A stretch of 64,000 nucleotides of DNA from contig NZ_CP016294.1 in the NCBI RefSeq assembly GCF_001704155.1, forward strand, positions 1,113,501 to 1,177,500. The letters run 5' to 3'. Source of the DNA: Stenotrophomonas rhizophila (GTDB lineage: Bacteria > Pseudomonadota > Gammaproteobacteria > Xanthomonadales > Xanthomonadaceae). The first letter of the stretch is position 1. Each line of letters starts with the position of its first letter. Shown one piece after another: positions 55,288 to 63,667 of this stretch. The notes under the pieces are model-generated. The model did not search any database and had not been told where the DNA came from. It worked only from the letters and a program-made list of their open reading frames with translations. A program made the translations under genes and the position numbers.

Positions 55288-57680
55288 TGAAACCCGTAAA
55301 ACAGCAAGACCAAAGCAACCTGAAGTGGATTGCCGACTTCATCTGGAACATTGCCGACGACCGCCTGCGCGACGTCTACGTGCGCGGCAAGTATCGTGAC
55401 GTCATCCTGCCGTTCACTGTGCTGCGGCGGCTCGATGCCGTGCTGCAGTCGACCAAGCAGGCGGTGCTGGAGCGCAAGAAGTTTCTCGACACGCACAACG
55501 TGGCCGAGCAGGATGGCGCATTGCGGATGGCATCCGGGCAGGCGTTCTACAACACCTCGGAATTCACCCTCGCCACGCTCACCGCCAGTGGACAGGGGCA
55601 GCGCCTACGCGACAACTTCGTTGATTACCTTGACGGCTTTTCGCCGAACGTTCGGGACATCCTGGCGAAATTCAAGTTTCGCGACCAGATTCAGACGATG
55701 GTCGAGGCTGACATCCTCGGTCACCTGATCAATGACTTCCTCGACCCCGAGGTCAACCTCTCCCCGATGCCGGTTAAGGATGCGGAAGGCCGGATCAAGC
55801 TGCCAGCGCTTGACAACCACGGCATGGGCACGGTGTTCGAGGAACTGATCCGCCGCTTCAACGAAGAGAACAACGAAGAAGCTGGCGAACACTTCACGCC
55901 GCGTGACGTGGTCAAGCTGATGGCCAAGTTGCTGTTCCTGCCGGTGGCCGACCAAATCCAGTCTGGCACCTACCTGCTGTACGACGGCAGTTGCGGGACG
56001 GGGGGCATGCTGACCGTGGCCGAAGATGCCCTGCACGAGTTGGCGGCGAGCCATGACAAGGAAGTGTCGATCCACCTGTTCGGGCAGGAGATCAACCCGG
56101 AAACCTACGCCATCTGCAAGGCCGACCTCTTGCTCAAGGGTGAAGGCGACGAGGCCGAGAACATCGTGGGCGGCGCGGACAAGTCCACGCTGTCGGCAGA
56201 TCAGTTCCGGTCGCGCGAGTTCGACTTCATGATCTCCAACCCGCCGTACGGCAAGAGTTGGAAGACCGACCTCGACCGGATGGGCGGCAAGAAGGAATTC
56301 AGCGACCCGCGCTTCATCGTCAATCACGGCGGCGAAGCCGAGTTCAAGCTCATCACCCGCTCCAGCGACGGGCAGCTGATGTTCCTTGTGAACAAGCTGC
56401 AGAAGATGAAGCACAACACGCCGCTGGGCAGCCGCATCGCGCTGGTGCATAACGGCTCCGCGCTTTTTACCGGCGACGCTGCCCAGGGTGAGAGCAACGT
56501 CCGCCGCTGGGTGCTGGAAAACGACTGGCTCGAAGCCATCATTGCCCTGCCGCTCAACATCTTCTATAACACCGGCATTGCCACCTACATCTGGGTACTG
56601 GCCAACAAAAAGCCTGCGCACCGGCGCGGCAAGGTACAGCTCATCGACGCCTCGCAGTGGTTCCTACCTATGCGGCGCAACCTTGGCAAGAAGAACTGCG
56701 AACTGGCCGACGCGGACATTGAGCGCATCCTCAAGCATTACCTCGATCAGCCGCCCGCCAATGCGGAAGCAGCCAAGGCCGTGCCCGAATGCAAGTGGTT
56801 CGACAACGCCGACTTCGGCTACTGGAAGATCACGGTCGAGCGCCCGCTGCGCCTCAAGAGCCAGCTCAAGCGCAGCGCCATCGAAGGCCTGCGCTTTGCC
56901 ACAGGCGATGAGGCGCTGCGCAGCGATATCTACACCAAGCACGGCGACAAGCTGTACACGGAATTCGCCAAGCTCAAACCCGAGATAGAAGCGTGGTTGA
57001 AGGGCGACGATGGCGACGAGGATACCGACGACGAGTCCGACGACGAAGACGCCGACACCACCAAGAAGGCCGTCCCGGAAAAGCGGCGCAAGAGGCTGCT
57101 CGACCCTGCGACCTGGCTGCGCGACAAGACCCTGATTGAACTGGCCAAGCTGGCGCAGCAGGAACTTGGTGAAGGGGTTTTCGACAACCACAACGAGTTC
57201 CGTGCGCGCTTCGAAGCCTTGATGAAGGCCCGCAACGAAAAGCTGGGTGCGCCCGAGAAAAAGGCCATCTACAAGGCGGTCAGCTGGCGCGATGAGACGG
57301 CACCTCCCGTTATCGCCAAGCGCAGCAAGCTCAAGGCAGCAGACCATTTCGAACCCGGCTACGACGGCGCGTACCTGGAAACCGTCGGCAAGGATCGCTT
57401 CATTGTCCAGTACGAGGCCGATGCCGACCTGCGCGATACCGAGCAGGTGCCGCTCAAGGAGCCTGGCGGCATCGAAGCCTTCTTCACCTGCGAGGTGCTG
57501 CCTCACGCGCCGGATGCCTGGATTGCGATGGACGCCACCAAGATCGGCTACGAGATTTCGTTTGCGCGCTACTTCTACAAGCCGACCCCGCTGCGCACAC
57601 TGGAACAGATTCGCGCCGACATTCTCAAGCTGGAAGCGCAAACCGACGGACTGCTATACAAGATCGTGGGCGCGGCGTGA
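55287..57680 (+). CDS. hsdM: Type I restriction-modification methyltransferase subunit, long form
   Basis: This enzyme methylates adenine N6 in the site recognised by HsdS. The 797-residue protein has an N-terminal helical domain (WIADFIWNIADDRLRDVY), SAM motif I YDGSCGTGGMLTVAEDAL (about 233-250), and the catalytic NPPYGKSW (about 318-325). Common HsdM proteins have around 500 residues. Here an extra C-terminal part from about 520 includes a strongly acidic stretch (residues 573-592, DGDEDTDDESDDEDADTTKK) and a long helical tail. The stop overlaps the hsdS start in TGATG. An ATG at 55287 is preferred to a TTG at 55284. Confidence 0.9.
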   Translation: MKPVKQQDQSNLKWIADFIWNIADDRLRDVYVRGKYRDVILPFTVLRRLDAVLQSTKQAVLERKKFLDTHNVAEQDGALRMASGQAFYNTSEFTLATLTASGQGQRLRDNFVDYLDGFSPNVRDILAKFKFRDQIQTMVEADILGHLINDFLDPEVNLSPMPVKDAEGRIKLPALDNHGMGTVFEELIRRFNEENNEEAGEHFTPRDVVKLMAKLLFLPVADQIQSGTYLLYDGSCGTGGMLTVAEDALHELAASHDKEVSIHLFGQEINPETYAICKADLLLKGEGDEAENIVGGADKSTLSADQFRSREFDFMISNPPYGKSWKTDLDRMGGKKEFSDPRFIVNHGGEAEFKLITRSSDGQLMFLVNKLQKMKHNTPLGSRIALVHNGSALFTGDAAQGESNVRRWVLENDWLEAIIALPLNIFYNTGIATYIWVLANKKPAHRRGKVQLIDASQWFLPMRRNLGKKNCELADADIERILKHYLDQPPANAEAAKAVPECKWFDNADFGYWKITVERPLRLKSQLKRSAIEGLRFATGDEALRSDIYTKHGDKLYTEFAKLKPEIEAWLKGDDGDEDTDDESDDEDADTTKKAVPEKRRKRLLDPATWLRDKTLIELAKLAQQELGEGVFDNHNEFRARFEALMKARNEKLGAPEKKAIYKAVSWRDETAPPVIAKRSKLKAADHFEPGYDGAYLETVGKDRFIVQYEADADLRDTEQVPLKEPGGIEAFFTCEVLPHAPDAWIAMDATKIGYEISFARYFYKPTPLRTLEQIRADILKLEAQTDGLLYKIVGAA

Positions 57681-59005
57681 TGTCAGAGGCGAACGTGTAC
57701 CCCAGCTACCGCACAGCGCAAATGCCCTGGCTGCCACCCGTGCCCGAACATTGGAACGAGCAGCGCGCAAAGACCTTTTTCCGCGAGGTGGACGAGCGCT
57801 CTAAGAGCGGACAGGAGGAGCTGCTTTCGGTGTCGCACCTGACGGGCGTAACGCCGCGCAGCCAGAAGAACGTCACCATGTTCAAGGCTGCGAGCTATGT
57901 CGGCTCCAAGCTGTGCCGTCCCGGCGATATCGTGGTCAACACGCTGTGGGCGTGGATGGCGGCGCTTGGCGCGAGCAGGCACGAGGGTATCGTCAGTCCG
58001 GCCTACGGCGTTTACCGCCCACACCACGCCGAAAGCTTCAACCCTGCGTATCTCGACTATCTGCTGCGCACCCGCGCCTACGTTGCCGAGTACATCGGGC
58101 GCTCGACCGGCATCCGATCCTCCCGTCTTCGCCTATATCCGAACCAGTTTCTTGATATTGCGCTGCTGCAACCGCCGCGTGCCGAGCAAGACCAGATCGT
58201 CAACTACCTGCGGGCGGAGGATGCCCACATCACCCGCTTCATCAAGGCCAAACGCGATCTCATTGCGCTGATGGCAGAGCAGCGGGGGGTTCTCGCAGAA
58301 CACGCGATTGCATCGGCAGAAACGCAGTACCTTCGATTCGACCGTGTCGTCACGCTTCTGGCGAAGCCAATCACCAGAGAGCCGGAGAGGACATACACGC
58401 CGATTGGCATGTTTAACCGTGGTCGCGGCATCTTCCATAAGCCGCTGACTGAAGGAAGGCACCTTGGTGATTCGACATTCTTCCAGATCGAAAAAGGTGA
58501 CCTGGTTTTTAGCGGGCAGTTCGCTTGGGAAGGTGCGGTCGCCGTTGCCAATGCTGAGGATGATGGGTGTATCGCATCCCATCGCTATCCAATTGCCAAG
58601 TGCATGCTTGATGCCGTCACGCCGGAGTATCTCTACACATTCTTCTTGAGCAAGGCAGGCGACCTGCTACTGAACCACCACTCGCGAGGCGCAGCGGGAC
58701 GCAATCGTCCGTTGAACCCGCGCTCATTGTTGAAAGAGAAGATTGCGGTTCCGCCGCTGCATCTGCAACGCGAAGTCACCGATTTTTTCTACCAAGAACA
58801 ATCGGTACGCCGTGAGATCGAGAAGGAAATCGCCCTCATCCGCGAGTACCGCGAACGGCAGATTGCCGACGTCGTCACCGGTCAAGTTGACGTTCGCTGC
58901 TGGGTGCCAGGCCCGGACGACGTGGTGGCCGAGGAAGACCTGGCGGCATTGGGCGGCGACGAGGAAATCGATACCGATGGGGAGGAAGACGATGGCGACG
59001 ACTGA
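57680..59005 (+). CDS. hsdS: Type I restriction-modification specificity subunit
   Basis: This subunit recognises the two halves of the DNA target for HsdM and HsdR. The 441-residue protein has two target-recognition domains, each followed by a conserved helix: first half to about 215 (PPRAEQDQIVNYLRAED), second half to about 405 (PPLHLQREVTDFFYQEQSVRREIEKEI). Halves of this type read about 3-4 bp each; the target cannot be deduced. The C-terminus is an unusually acidic tail (DGEEDDGDD). It overlaps hsdM by one base and hsdR by 14 bases. Confidence 0.92.
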   Translation: MSEANVYPSYRTAQMPWLPPVPEHWNEQRAKTFFREVDERSKSGQEELLSVSHLTGVTPRSQKNVTMFKAASYVGSKLCRPGDIVVNTLWAWMAALGASRHEGIVSPAYGVYRPHHAESFNPAYLDYLLRTRAYVAEYIGRSTGIRSSRLRLYPNQFLDIALLQPPRAEQDQIVNYLRAEDAHITRFIKAKRDLIALMAEQRGVLAEHAIASAETQYLRFDRVVTLLAKPITREPERTYTPIGMFNRGRGIFHKPLTEGRHLGDSTFFQIEKGDLVFSGQFAWEGAVAVANAEDDGCIASHRYPIAKCMLDAVTPEYLYTFFLSKAGDLLLNHHSRGAAGRNRPLNPRSLLKEKIAVPPLHLQREVTDFFYQEQSVRREIEKEIALIREYRERQIADVVTGQVDVRCWVPGPDDVVAEEDLAALGGDEEIDTDGEEDDGDD

Positions 59006-61988
59006 CACCACCGAGAAGGGTTTGGAAGCCCTGATCGTCCGCGACCTCTGCACCGCCGGTAGCTACGTGCAGGGCCAAGCTACCGACTATAACCGCGACG
59101 TGGCGGTGGACGTGGTGCAGTTGCTCGCGTTTCTGCAGGCCACGCAGCCCGCGGTCGCCACCGCGCTGGAACTGGCAAACGAAGGCATAAAGCGAACGCA
59201 GTTCCTGCACCGCATCCAGGGCGAGATTGCCAAACGCGGTGTGGTGGACGTTCTGCGTAAGGGGGTGAACCACGGCCCGGCAAATGTCGATCTGTACAAG
59301 CTGCTGCCAACTCCAGGCAATGTCAGCGCTGCCGAAAAATTCGGCAAGAATATCTTCAGCGTCACCCGGCAGCTGCGCTACAGCAACGACGAGTCGCAGC
59401 GTTCGCTGGACATGGTGATCTTCATCAACGGCCTGCCGGTGCTGACTTTCGAGTTGAAGAACTCGTTGACCAAGCAAACCGTGGCTGATGCCATCACGCA
59501 GTACCAGACCGACCGGAACCCGAACGAGTTGCTTTTCCAGCTCGGGCGCTGCGTGGCGCATATGGCGTTGGACGATGCCGAGGTGCGGTTTTGCCCGCAC
59601 CTCACCGGTAAGACCTCGTGGTTCCTGCCATTCAACCAAGGCTGGAACAGCGGCGCTGGCAACCCGCCCAACCCGCAAGGCTTGAAGACCGACTACCTTT
59701 GGAAGCAGGTGCTGCAGAAGGACTCGCTGGCCAACATTATCGAAAGCTTCACGCAGGTGGTGGAGGAGGAAGAAGAGAAAGGCAAGAAACGGCGGAAACA
59801 GGTATTCCCGCGTTTTCACCAGCTGCGTACCGTCCGCGCCTTGCTGCGCCGCTCCCGCGAGGACGGCGTCGGAAAACGCTACCTGATCCAGCACTCGGCG
59901 GGCAGCGGCAAGAGCAACACCATCGCGTGGCTGGCCCACCAACTGGTCGAGCTCAAGACATCCGCCGATGCGATGCTGGCCCAGTTCGATTCGGTCATCG
60001 TCATCACCGACCGCCGTGCGCTGGACACCCAGATCGCCCGCACCATCAAGAGCTACGACCACGTGGCGTCGATCTTTGGCCATTCCGAGGATGCCGCCGA
60101 GCTGCGTACCTTCCTGCGAAGGGGCAAGAAGATCATCGTGACGACGGTGCAGAAATTCCCCTTTATCCTCGATGAGCTGGGCGACCTCGGGGACAAGAAG
60201 TTCGCCCTGCTGATCGACGAAGCGCATTCCAGCCAGGGCGGCAAGACCACGGCCAAGATGCACATGGCCCTGTCGGGCGCGGCGGGAGACGATGAGGATA
60301 GCGACGACTCGGTCCAGGACGCCGTCAACAGGCTGATCGAGTCGCGCAAGATGCTGGCTAACGCCAGCTACTTCGCGTTCACGGCCACGCCGAAAAACCG
60401 GACGCTGGAGTTGTTCGGGGAGCGCTACATGGAAGGTGGCGAAGTTCGCTATCGGTCGCCGGAGGAGCTGACCTACACCACCAAGCAGGCAATCCAAGAG
60501 GGCTTCATCCTCGACGTGATTGCGAACTACACGTCGGTGGACAGCTTCTACCACGTCGCCAAGACGGTGGAGGGCGACCCGGACTTCGACAAAGTGCGCG
60601 CGCTGAAGAAGATTCGCCACTACGTCGAATCCCACGACAAGGCCATCCGCAAGAAGGCCGAGATCATGGTCGACCACTTCGTGGCGCAGGTAGCGGGTAA
60701 GCAGAAGATCGGCGGCAAGGCGCGCGCAATGATCGTTTGTAACGGCATCGCACGGGCCATCGATTACTACCGCGAAGTTTCGGACTACCTCACCACGATA
60801 AAGAGCCCGTTTAGGGCCATCGTGGCGTACTCGGGCGACTTCGAAATCGGCGGCGTCAGGAGAACCGAATCCGACCTCAACGGATTCCCGAGCAAGGACA
60901 TTCCGTCCAAGCTCAAACAAGACCCATATCGCTTCCTGATCGTCGCTAACAAGTTCGTTACCGGCTTTGACGAGCCGCTGCTGCACACGATGTATGTGGA
61001 CAAGCCGCTGGCTGGCGTACTGGCGGTGCAAACGCTGTCGCGCCTCAACCGCGCCCACCCGCAGAAGCGCGATACCTTCGTGCTGGATTTCGCCGACAAC
61101 GCCGAGGCAGTGAAAGTGGCCTTCCAGGACTACTACCGCGCCACGATCCAGACCGGCGAAACCGACGCCAACAAGCTGCACGACCTTAAAAGCGACCTCG
61201 ATGCGAAGCAGGTGTACAGCTGGCAGCAGGTTGAGGACCTGGTGGCGCTCTACGTCACCGGCGCAGACCGCGACAAGCTCGACCCCATCCTCGATGCCTG
61301 CGTGGCCGAGTACATCGACAAGCTGGACGAGGACGGTCAAGTCGAGTTCAAGGGCAATGCCAAGGCGTTCGTGCGCAGTTACGGTTTTCTCGCTGCGATT
61401 CTGACCTACGGCCACCCTGCTTGGGAAACACTAGCGATCTTCCTGAACTTCCTGATCCCAAAGCTCCCCGCGCCGAAGGAGGAAGACCTCTCCACGGGCG
61501 TACTTGAAGCCATCGACATGGATAGCTATCGGGTGGAAGCGCAGGTGTCACTGAAGATGGCGATGGACGATGCGGACGCCGCTATCGAGCCGCCCCCAGC
61601 AGGACTAGGTGGCGGAAGGGGCGAGCCTGACATCGACAAGCTGTCGAATATCATCAGGGCCTTCAACGATATGTTCGGCAACATCGAGTGGAAGGACGGA
61701 GACAAGATTCGCAAGGTCATCACCGAGGAGATTCCTGCACGCGTGGCGCAGGACAGGGCCTACCAAAATGCGCAGGCAAACTCCGACAAGCAGAACGCCA
61801 AGCTTGAACACGACAAGGCGCTCAATCGCGTGGTGCTGGAGCTGATATCCGACCACACCGAGCTGTTCAAGCAGTTCAGCGACAACCCCAGCTTTAAACG
61901 CTGGCTGACCGATATGGTGTTCGACTCGACCTACCACCCTGTTGCGATGTCGCCAAACACGCCCTCACAAACAGGAGCATCGGCGTGA
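58992..61988 (+). CDS. hsdR: Type I restriction-modification endonuclease/translocase subunit
   Basis: This subunit cuts unmodified DNA after ATP-driven translocation. The 998-residue protein has the N-terminal nuclease core (DMVIFINGLPVLTFELKN, Asp140 with ELK at about 154-156), Walker A HSAGSGKSNTIAW (about 302-314), DEAH box LLIDEAHSSQGG (about 408-419), FAFTATP, and the helicase motif VI region QTLSRLNRAHPQKRDTFVLDF. All catalytic residues are present, so the system looks functional. The ATG at 58992 is 14 bases inside hsdS, at GGAGGAAGAC. The other possible start is far upstream in hsdS and is rejected. Length is typical of HsdR. Confidence 0.93.
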   Translation: MATTDTTEKGLEALIVRDLCTAGSYVQGQATDYNRDVAVDVVQLLAFLQATQPAVATALELANEGIKRTQFLHRIQGEIAKRGVVDVLRKGVNHGPANVDLYKLLPTPGNVSAAEKFGKNIFSVTRQLRYSNDESQRSLDMVIFINGLPVLTFELKNSLTKQTVADAITQYQTDRNPNELLFQLGRCVAHMALDDAEVRFCPHLTGKTSWFLPFNQGWNSGAGNPPNPQGLKTDYLWKQVLQKDSLANIIESFTQVVEEEEEKGKKRRKQVFPRFHQLRTVRALLRRSREDGVGKRYLIQHSAGSGKSNTIAWLAHQLVELKTSADAMLAQFDSVIVITDRRALDTQIARTIKSYDHVASIFGHSEDAAELRTFLRRGKKIIVTTVQKFPFILDELGDLGDKKFALLIDEAHSSQGGKTTAKMHMALSGAAGDDEDSDDSVQDAVNRLIESRKMLANASYFAFTATPKNRTLELFGERYMEGGEVRYRSPEELTYTTKQAIQEGFILDVIANYTSVDSFYHVAKTVEGDPDFDKVRALKKIRHYVESHDKAIRKKAEIMVDHFVAQVAGKQKIGGKARAMIVCNGIARAIDYYREVSDYLTTIKSPFRAIVAYSGDFEIGGVRRTESDLNGFPSKDIPSKLKQDPYRFLIVANKFVTGFDEPLLHTMYVDKPLAGVLAVQTLSRLNRAHPQKRDTFVLDFADNAEAVKVAFQDYYRATIQTGETDANKLHDLKSDLDAKQVYSWQQVEDLVALYVTGADRDKLDPILDACVAEYIDKLDEDGQVEFKGNAKAFVRSYGFLAAILTYGHPAWETLAIFLNFLIPKLPAPKEEDLSTGVLEAIDMDSYRVEAQVSLKMAMDDADAAIEPPPAGLGGGRGEPDIDKLSNIIRAFNDMFGNIEWKDGDKIRKVITEEIPARVAQDRAYQNAQANSDKQNAKLEHDKALNRVVLELISDHTELFKQFSDNPSFKRWLTDMVFDSTYHPVAMSPNTPSQTGASA

Positions 61989-62853
61989 CCAGATGAATAT
62001 TCTGGGATTCAATACAGCGTTCGGTTGATGTTGGCAGGGGCCTGGTAGTCCAAAGTGTGCGTTAAACAAATTCAAATACATACTACTCATTTGAAGTCAG
62101 TGTGTTCTGGCTTTGCGTGTGGGTGCTCCGCTATGAGGCACTCTGATTTGGGTGTATGTTGATGAGCGAAAGATCCGATTGTCTTTATTGCATTTTTGTT
62201 GTCATTGCCTCCATTGCCACGGCGGTCGCCAACTGCATCCTGTCGGGTGAATCCGACAGTACATAGGTCTTCGTTCAAACCCGTTCGAACAGGACTTGGT
62301 CAAGCGGAACTGGGCATCACAGTGTCATCCTGGGATGGCTTCGCGGTGCTGATGAAGGCCTTGATGGAACGGCCGGTGGATCCGGATTCGGTAGAGGGCC
62401 TGCTTAGTAAGATATCGAACTGTGCCGGGACGGACGGCATGGCAGCGGTGGTCAATGAGCAGGCCTTTTGCCAAGGTGCGGTCGCTGTCCTAACATGGTG
62501 GCCGCGGTGCGCTGCGGGCTTCCAGCCGCGGTACGGCCCTGGCGCCTATTCAGTAGCGTGACCGTATTCGTCGACCATCATCGTCGGTCTCGTAGCGACG
62601 ACCACTGTTGGAATGCGGCATGGTTCGGGCCGGGGGCCCAGATCAAGCAGCGGGCGTGGGACGAAGTGGCCTAATGCTCGACCGGTGGCGTTTTCAAGTG
62701 TCTTCCGCTGTCCGAGACTCGTGGGAAGAGCCCGAGGTAGTTTCGAGGACGGCGCACGGCTGCATGTCATCCAACGCTCAAATGCGACAAGCGGCTGGAT
62801 AAGCCCGGCCAACTGGCCCGGGCGATGTGAGATGCGCAGGGGCCGGGTGCGAC
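61989..62853. other. Apparently decayed region after the defence operon
   Basis: About 865 bases without a convincing gene. From 62060 to 62230 the DNA is clearly AT-rich for this window. Close to its start, minus-strand codons read HTLDYQAPANINRTLY then stop at 62009-62011, resembling the end of an IS3-family transposase, but a stop lies only eight codons before this. From 62196 a plus-strand frame of about 120 codons is open but unrecognised. Nothing else supports a gene. Confidence 0.4.
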
Positions 62854-63264
62854 TCAGTTTTCTCCGGATAGAGCCCGCAACGCCTTGGGGCGCTCCGCCT
62901 TGGGCAATTCCATCAGCTTCACCAACTTGGGCAATAGGGCCGGATCCTGGGCTAGTGCGGGGAGCAGCTTGCCCACTGCTTCCCGCTGCGCGTCGTCGGC
63001 CTGGGAGAGGGCCAGGATGGCATCGGCCATCGACGCATCGTCGGCCAGCAAGTACGCCACGGGCACGTCCAATAGCTGCGCCAGAAGGCCCAGGTTGTCG
63101 AAGCCGATCGCGGTGACTTGGTGCTCGTAGCGGTTGATCCGCGAGGAGCCCTTTTCCTTACCCAAGCCCATGCGATCCCCCAGCGTGCGCTGACTCAGAC
63201 CACGCAGCAGCCGCGCCTGGATCAGGCGGGCGGCGAACAAGGCGCGTGGCGAGGAAGCGGACAC
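62854..63264 (-). CDS. XRE-family helix-turn-helix regulator
   Basis: The 136-residue protein has an N-terminal HTH_XRE domain (about residues 9-70): RLIQARLLRGLSQRTLGDRMGL, then NRYEHQVTAIGFDNLGLLAQLLDVPVAYLLAD, the order seen in phage- and defence-type repressors. A helical C-terminal half (about 80-136) probably dimerises. The gene faces the operon at the end of the island, and an inverted repeat about 58 bases upstream overlaps its own promoter, suggesting autorepression. Target genes beyond itself are unknown. Confidence 0.85.
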   Translation of the reverse strand: MSASSPRALFAARLIQARLLRGLSQRTLGDRMGLGKEKGSSRINRYEHQVTAIGFDNLGLLAQLLDVPVAYLLADDASMADAILALSQADDAQREAVGKLLPALAQDPALLPKLVKLMELPKAERPKALRALSGEN

Positions 63265-63321
63265 AGGGCAACCGGAATGCGTGGATGGCTCGAATCATGA
63301 CGAAACCTCTATTGGTGTGGC

Positions 63322-63346
63322 AGACTCTATCTAGGAGATAGAGTCT
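63322..63346 (-). promoter_or_regulatory. Perfect inverted-repeat operator at the XRE gene promoter
   Basis: AGACTCTATCT at 63322-63332 and AGATAGAGTCT at 63336-63346 are exact inverted copies with three bases between them. On the minus strand a -35 like TTGATT (63354-63359) and -10 TAGATA (63330-63335) have an 18-base spacing, with the operator covering the -10. It is probably the binding site of the XRE protein. Confidence 0.7.
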
Positions 63347-63562
63347 AGATAAATCAAGCGCCGGTGCCTCGCTTGCGAACGCACCGGTATCAACGAAACC
63401 TGTGAACAAAGGTGATTCATGAAAGGAATCAGTCGATGGGCTGCCCTCGGGGCGGCGTTTGCTTCCTCTCCCCGCCCCTGTCGGGGCAGCCCCTCAACAG
63501 AGGGGCTTGCCTCTTCGATTGGATGAGGGAACGAAGACATCTGCCAAGGCGTCGGACGCTGT

Positions 63563-63586
63563 GTAGAGCCACGCCATGCGTGGCTG
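63563..63586 (+). repeat. SMAG repeat
   Basis: GTAGAGCCACGCCATGCGTG. It is the first SMAG after the island, about 80 bases before the DUF6165 gene, and suggests a return to core DNA. Confidence 0.75.
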
Positions 63587-63667
63587 GGCGCGGTCCGGAT
63601 CGACGGCAGACACGCAGGTGGTGGCTCTGCGGCTAAACTGGGGTCAACAGAATAGTGGTGAGACCCC

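Larger units (their letters stand above)
63265..63667. other. Intergenic region, XRE gene to DUF6165 gene
   Basis: About 400 bases between divergent genes. It holds the operator/promoter of the XRE gene and a SMAG repeat at 63563. A 35-codon frame starts at 63419 with a fair ribosome-binding site and a signal-peptide-like start; I do not count it as a gene. Confidence 0.4.

Noticed and set aside
53060-61988. A BREX or DISARM system
   Set aside because: No pglX, brxC, pglZ, drmA or drmB homologue is present. The genes are those of a type I system plus a DUF262 protein.
62546-62812. Unrecognised open frames at 62196-62812 on both strands
   Set aside because: No motifs, no proper ribosome-binding site, composition not like neighbours. 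Treated as decayed DNA.
63419-63526. 35-codon frame with signal-peptide-like start
   Set aside because: Starts after AAAGGTG, but it is short and its second half lies in hairpin-forming repeats. Could be a truncated secreted-protein start; not supportable.
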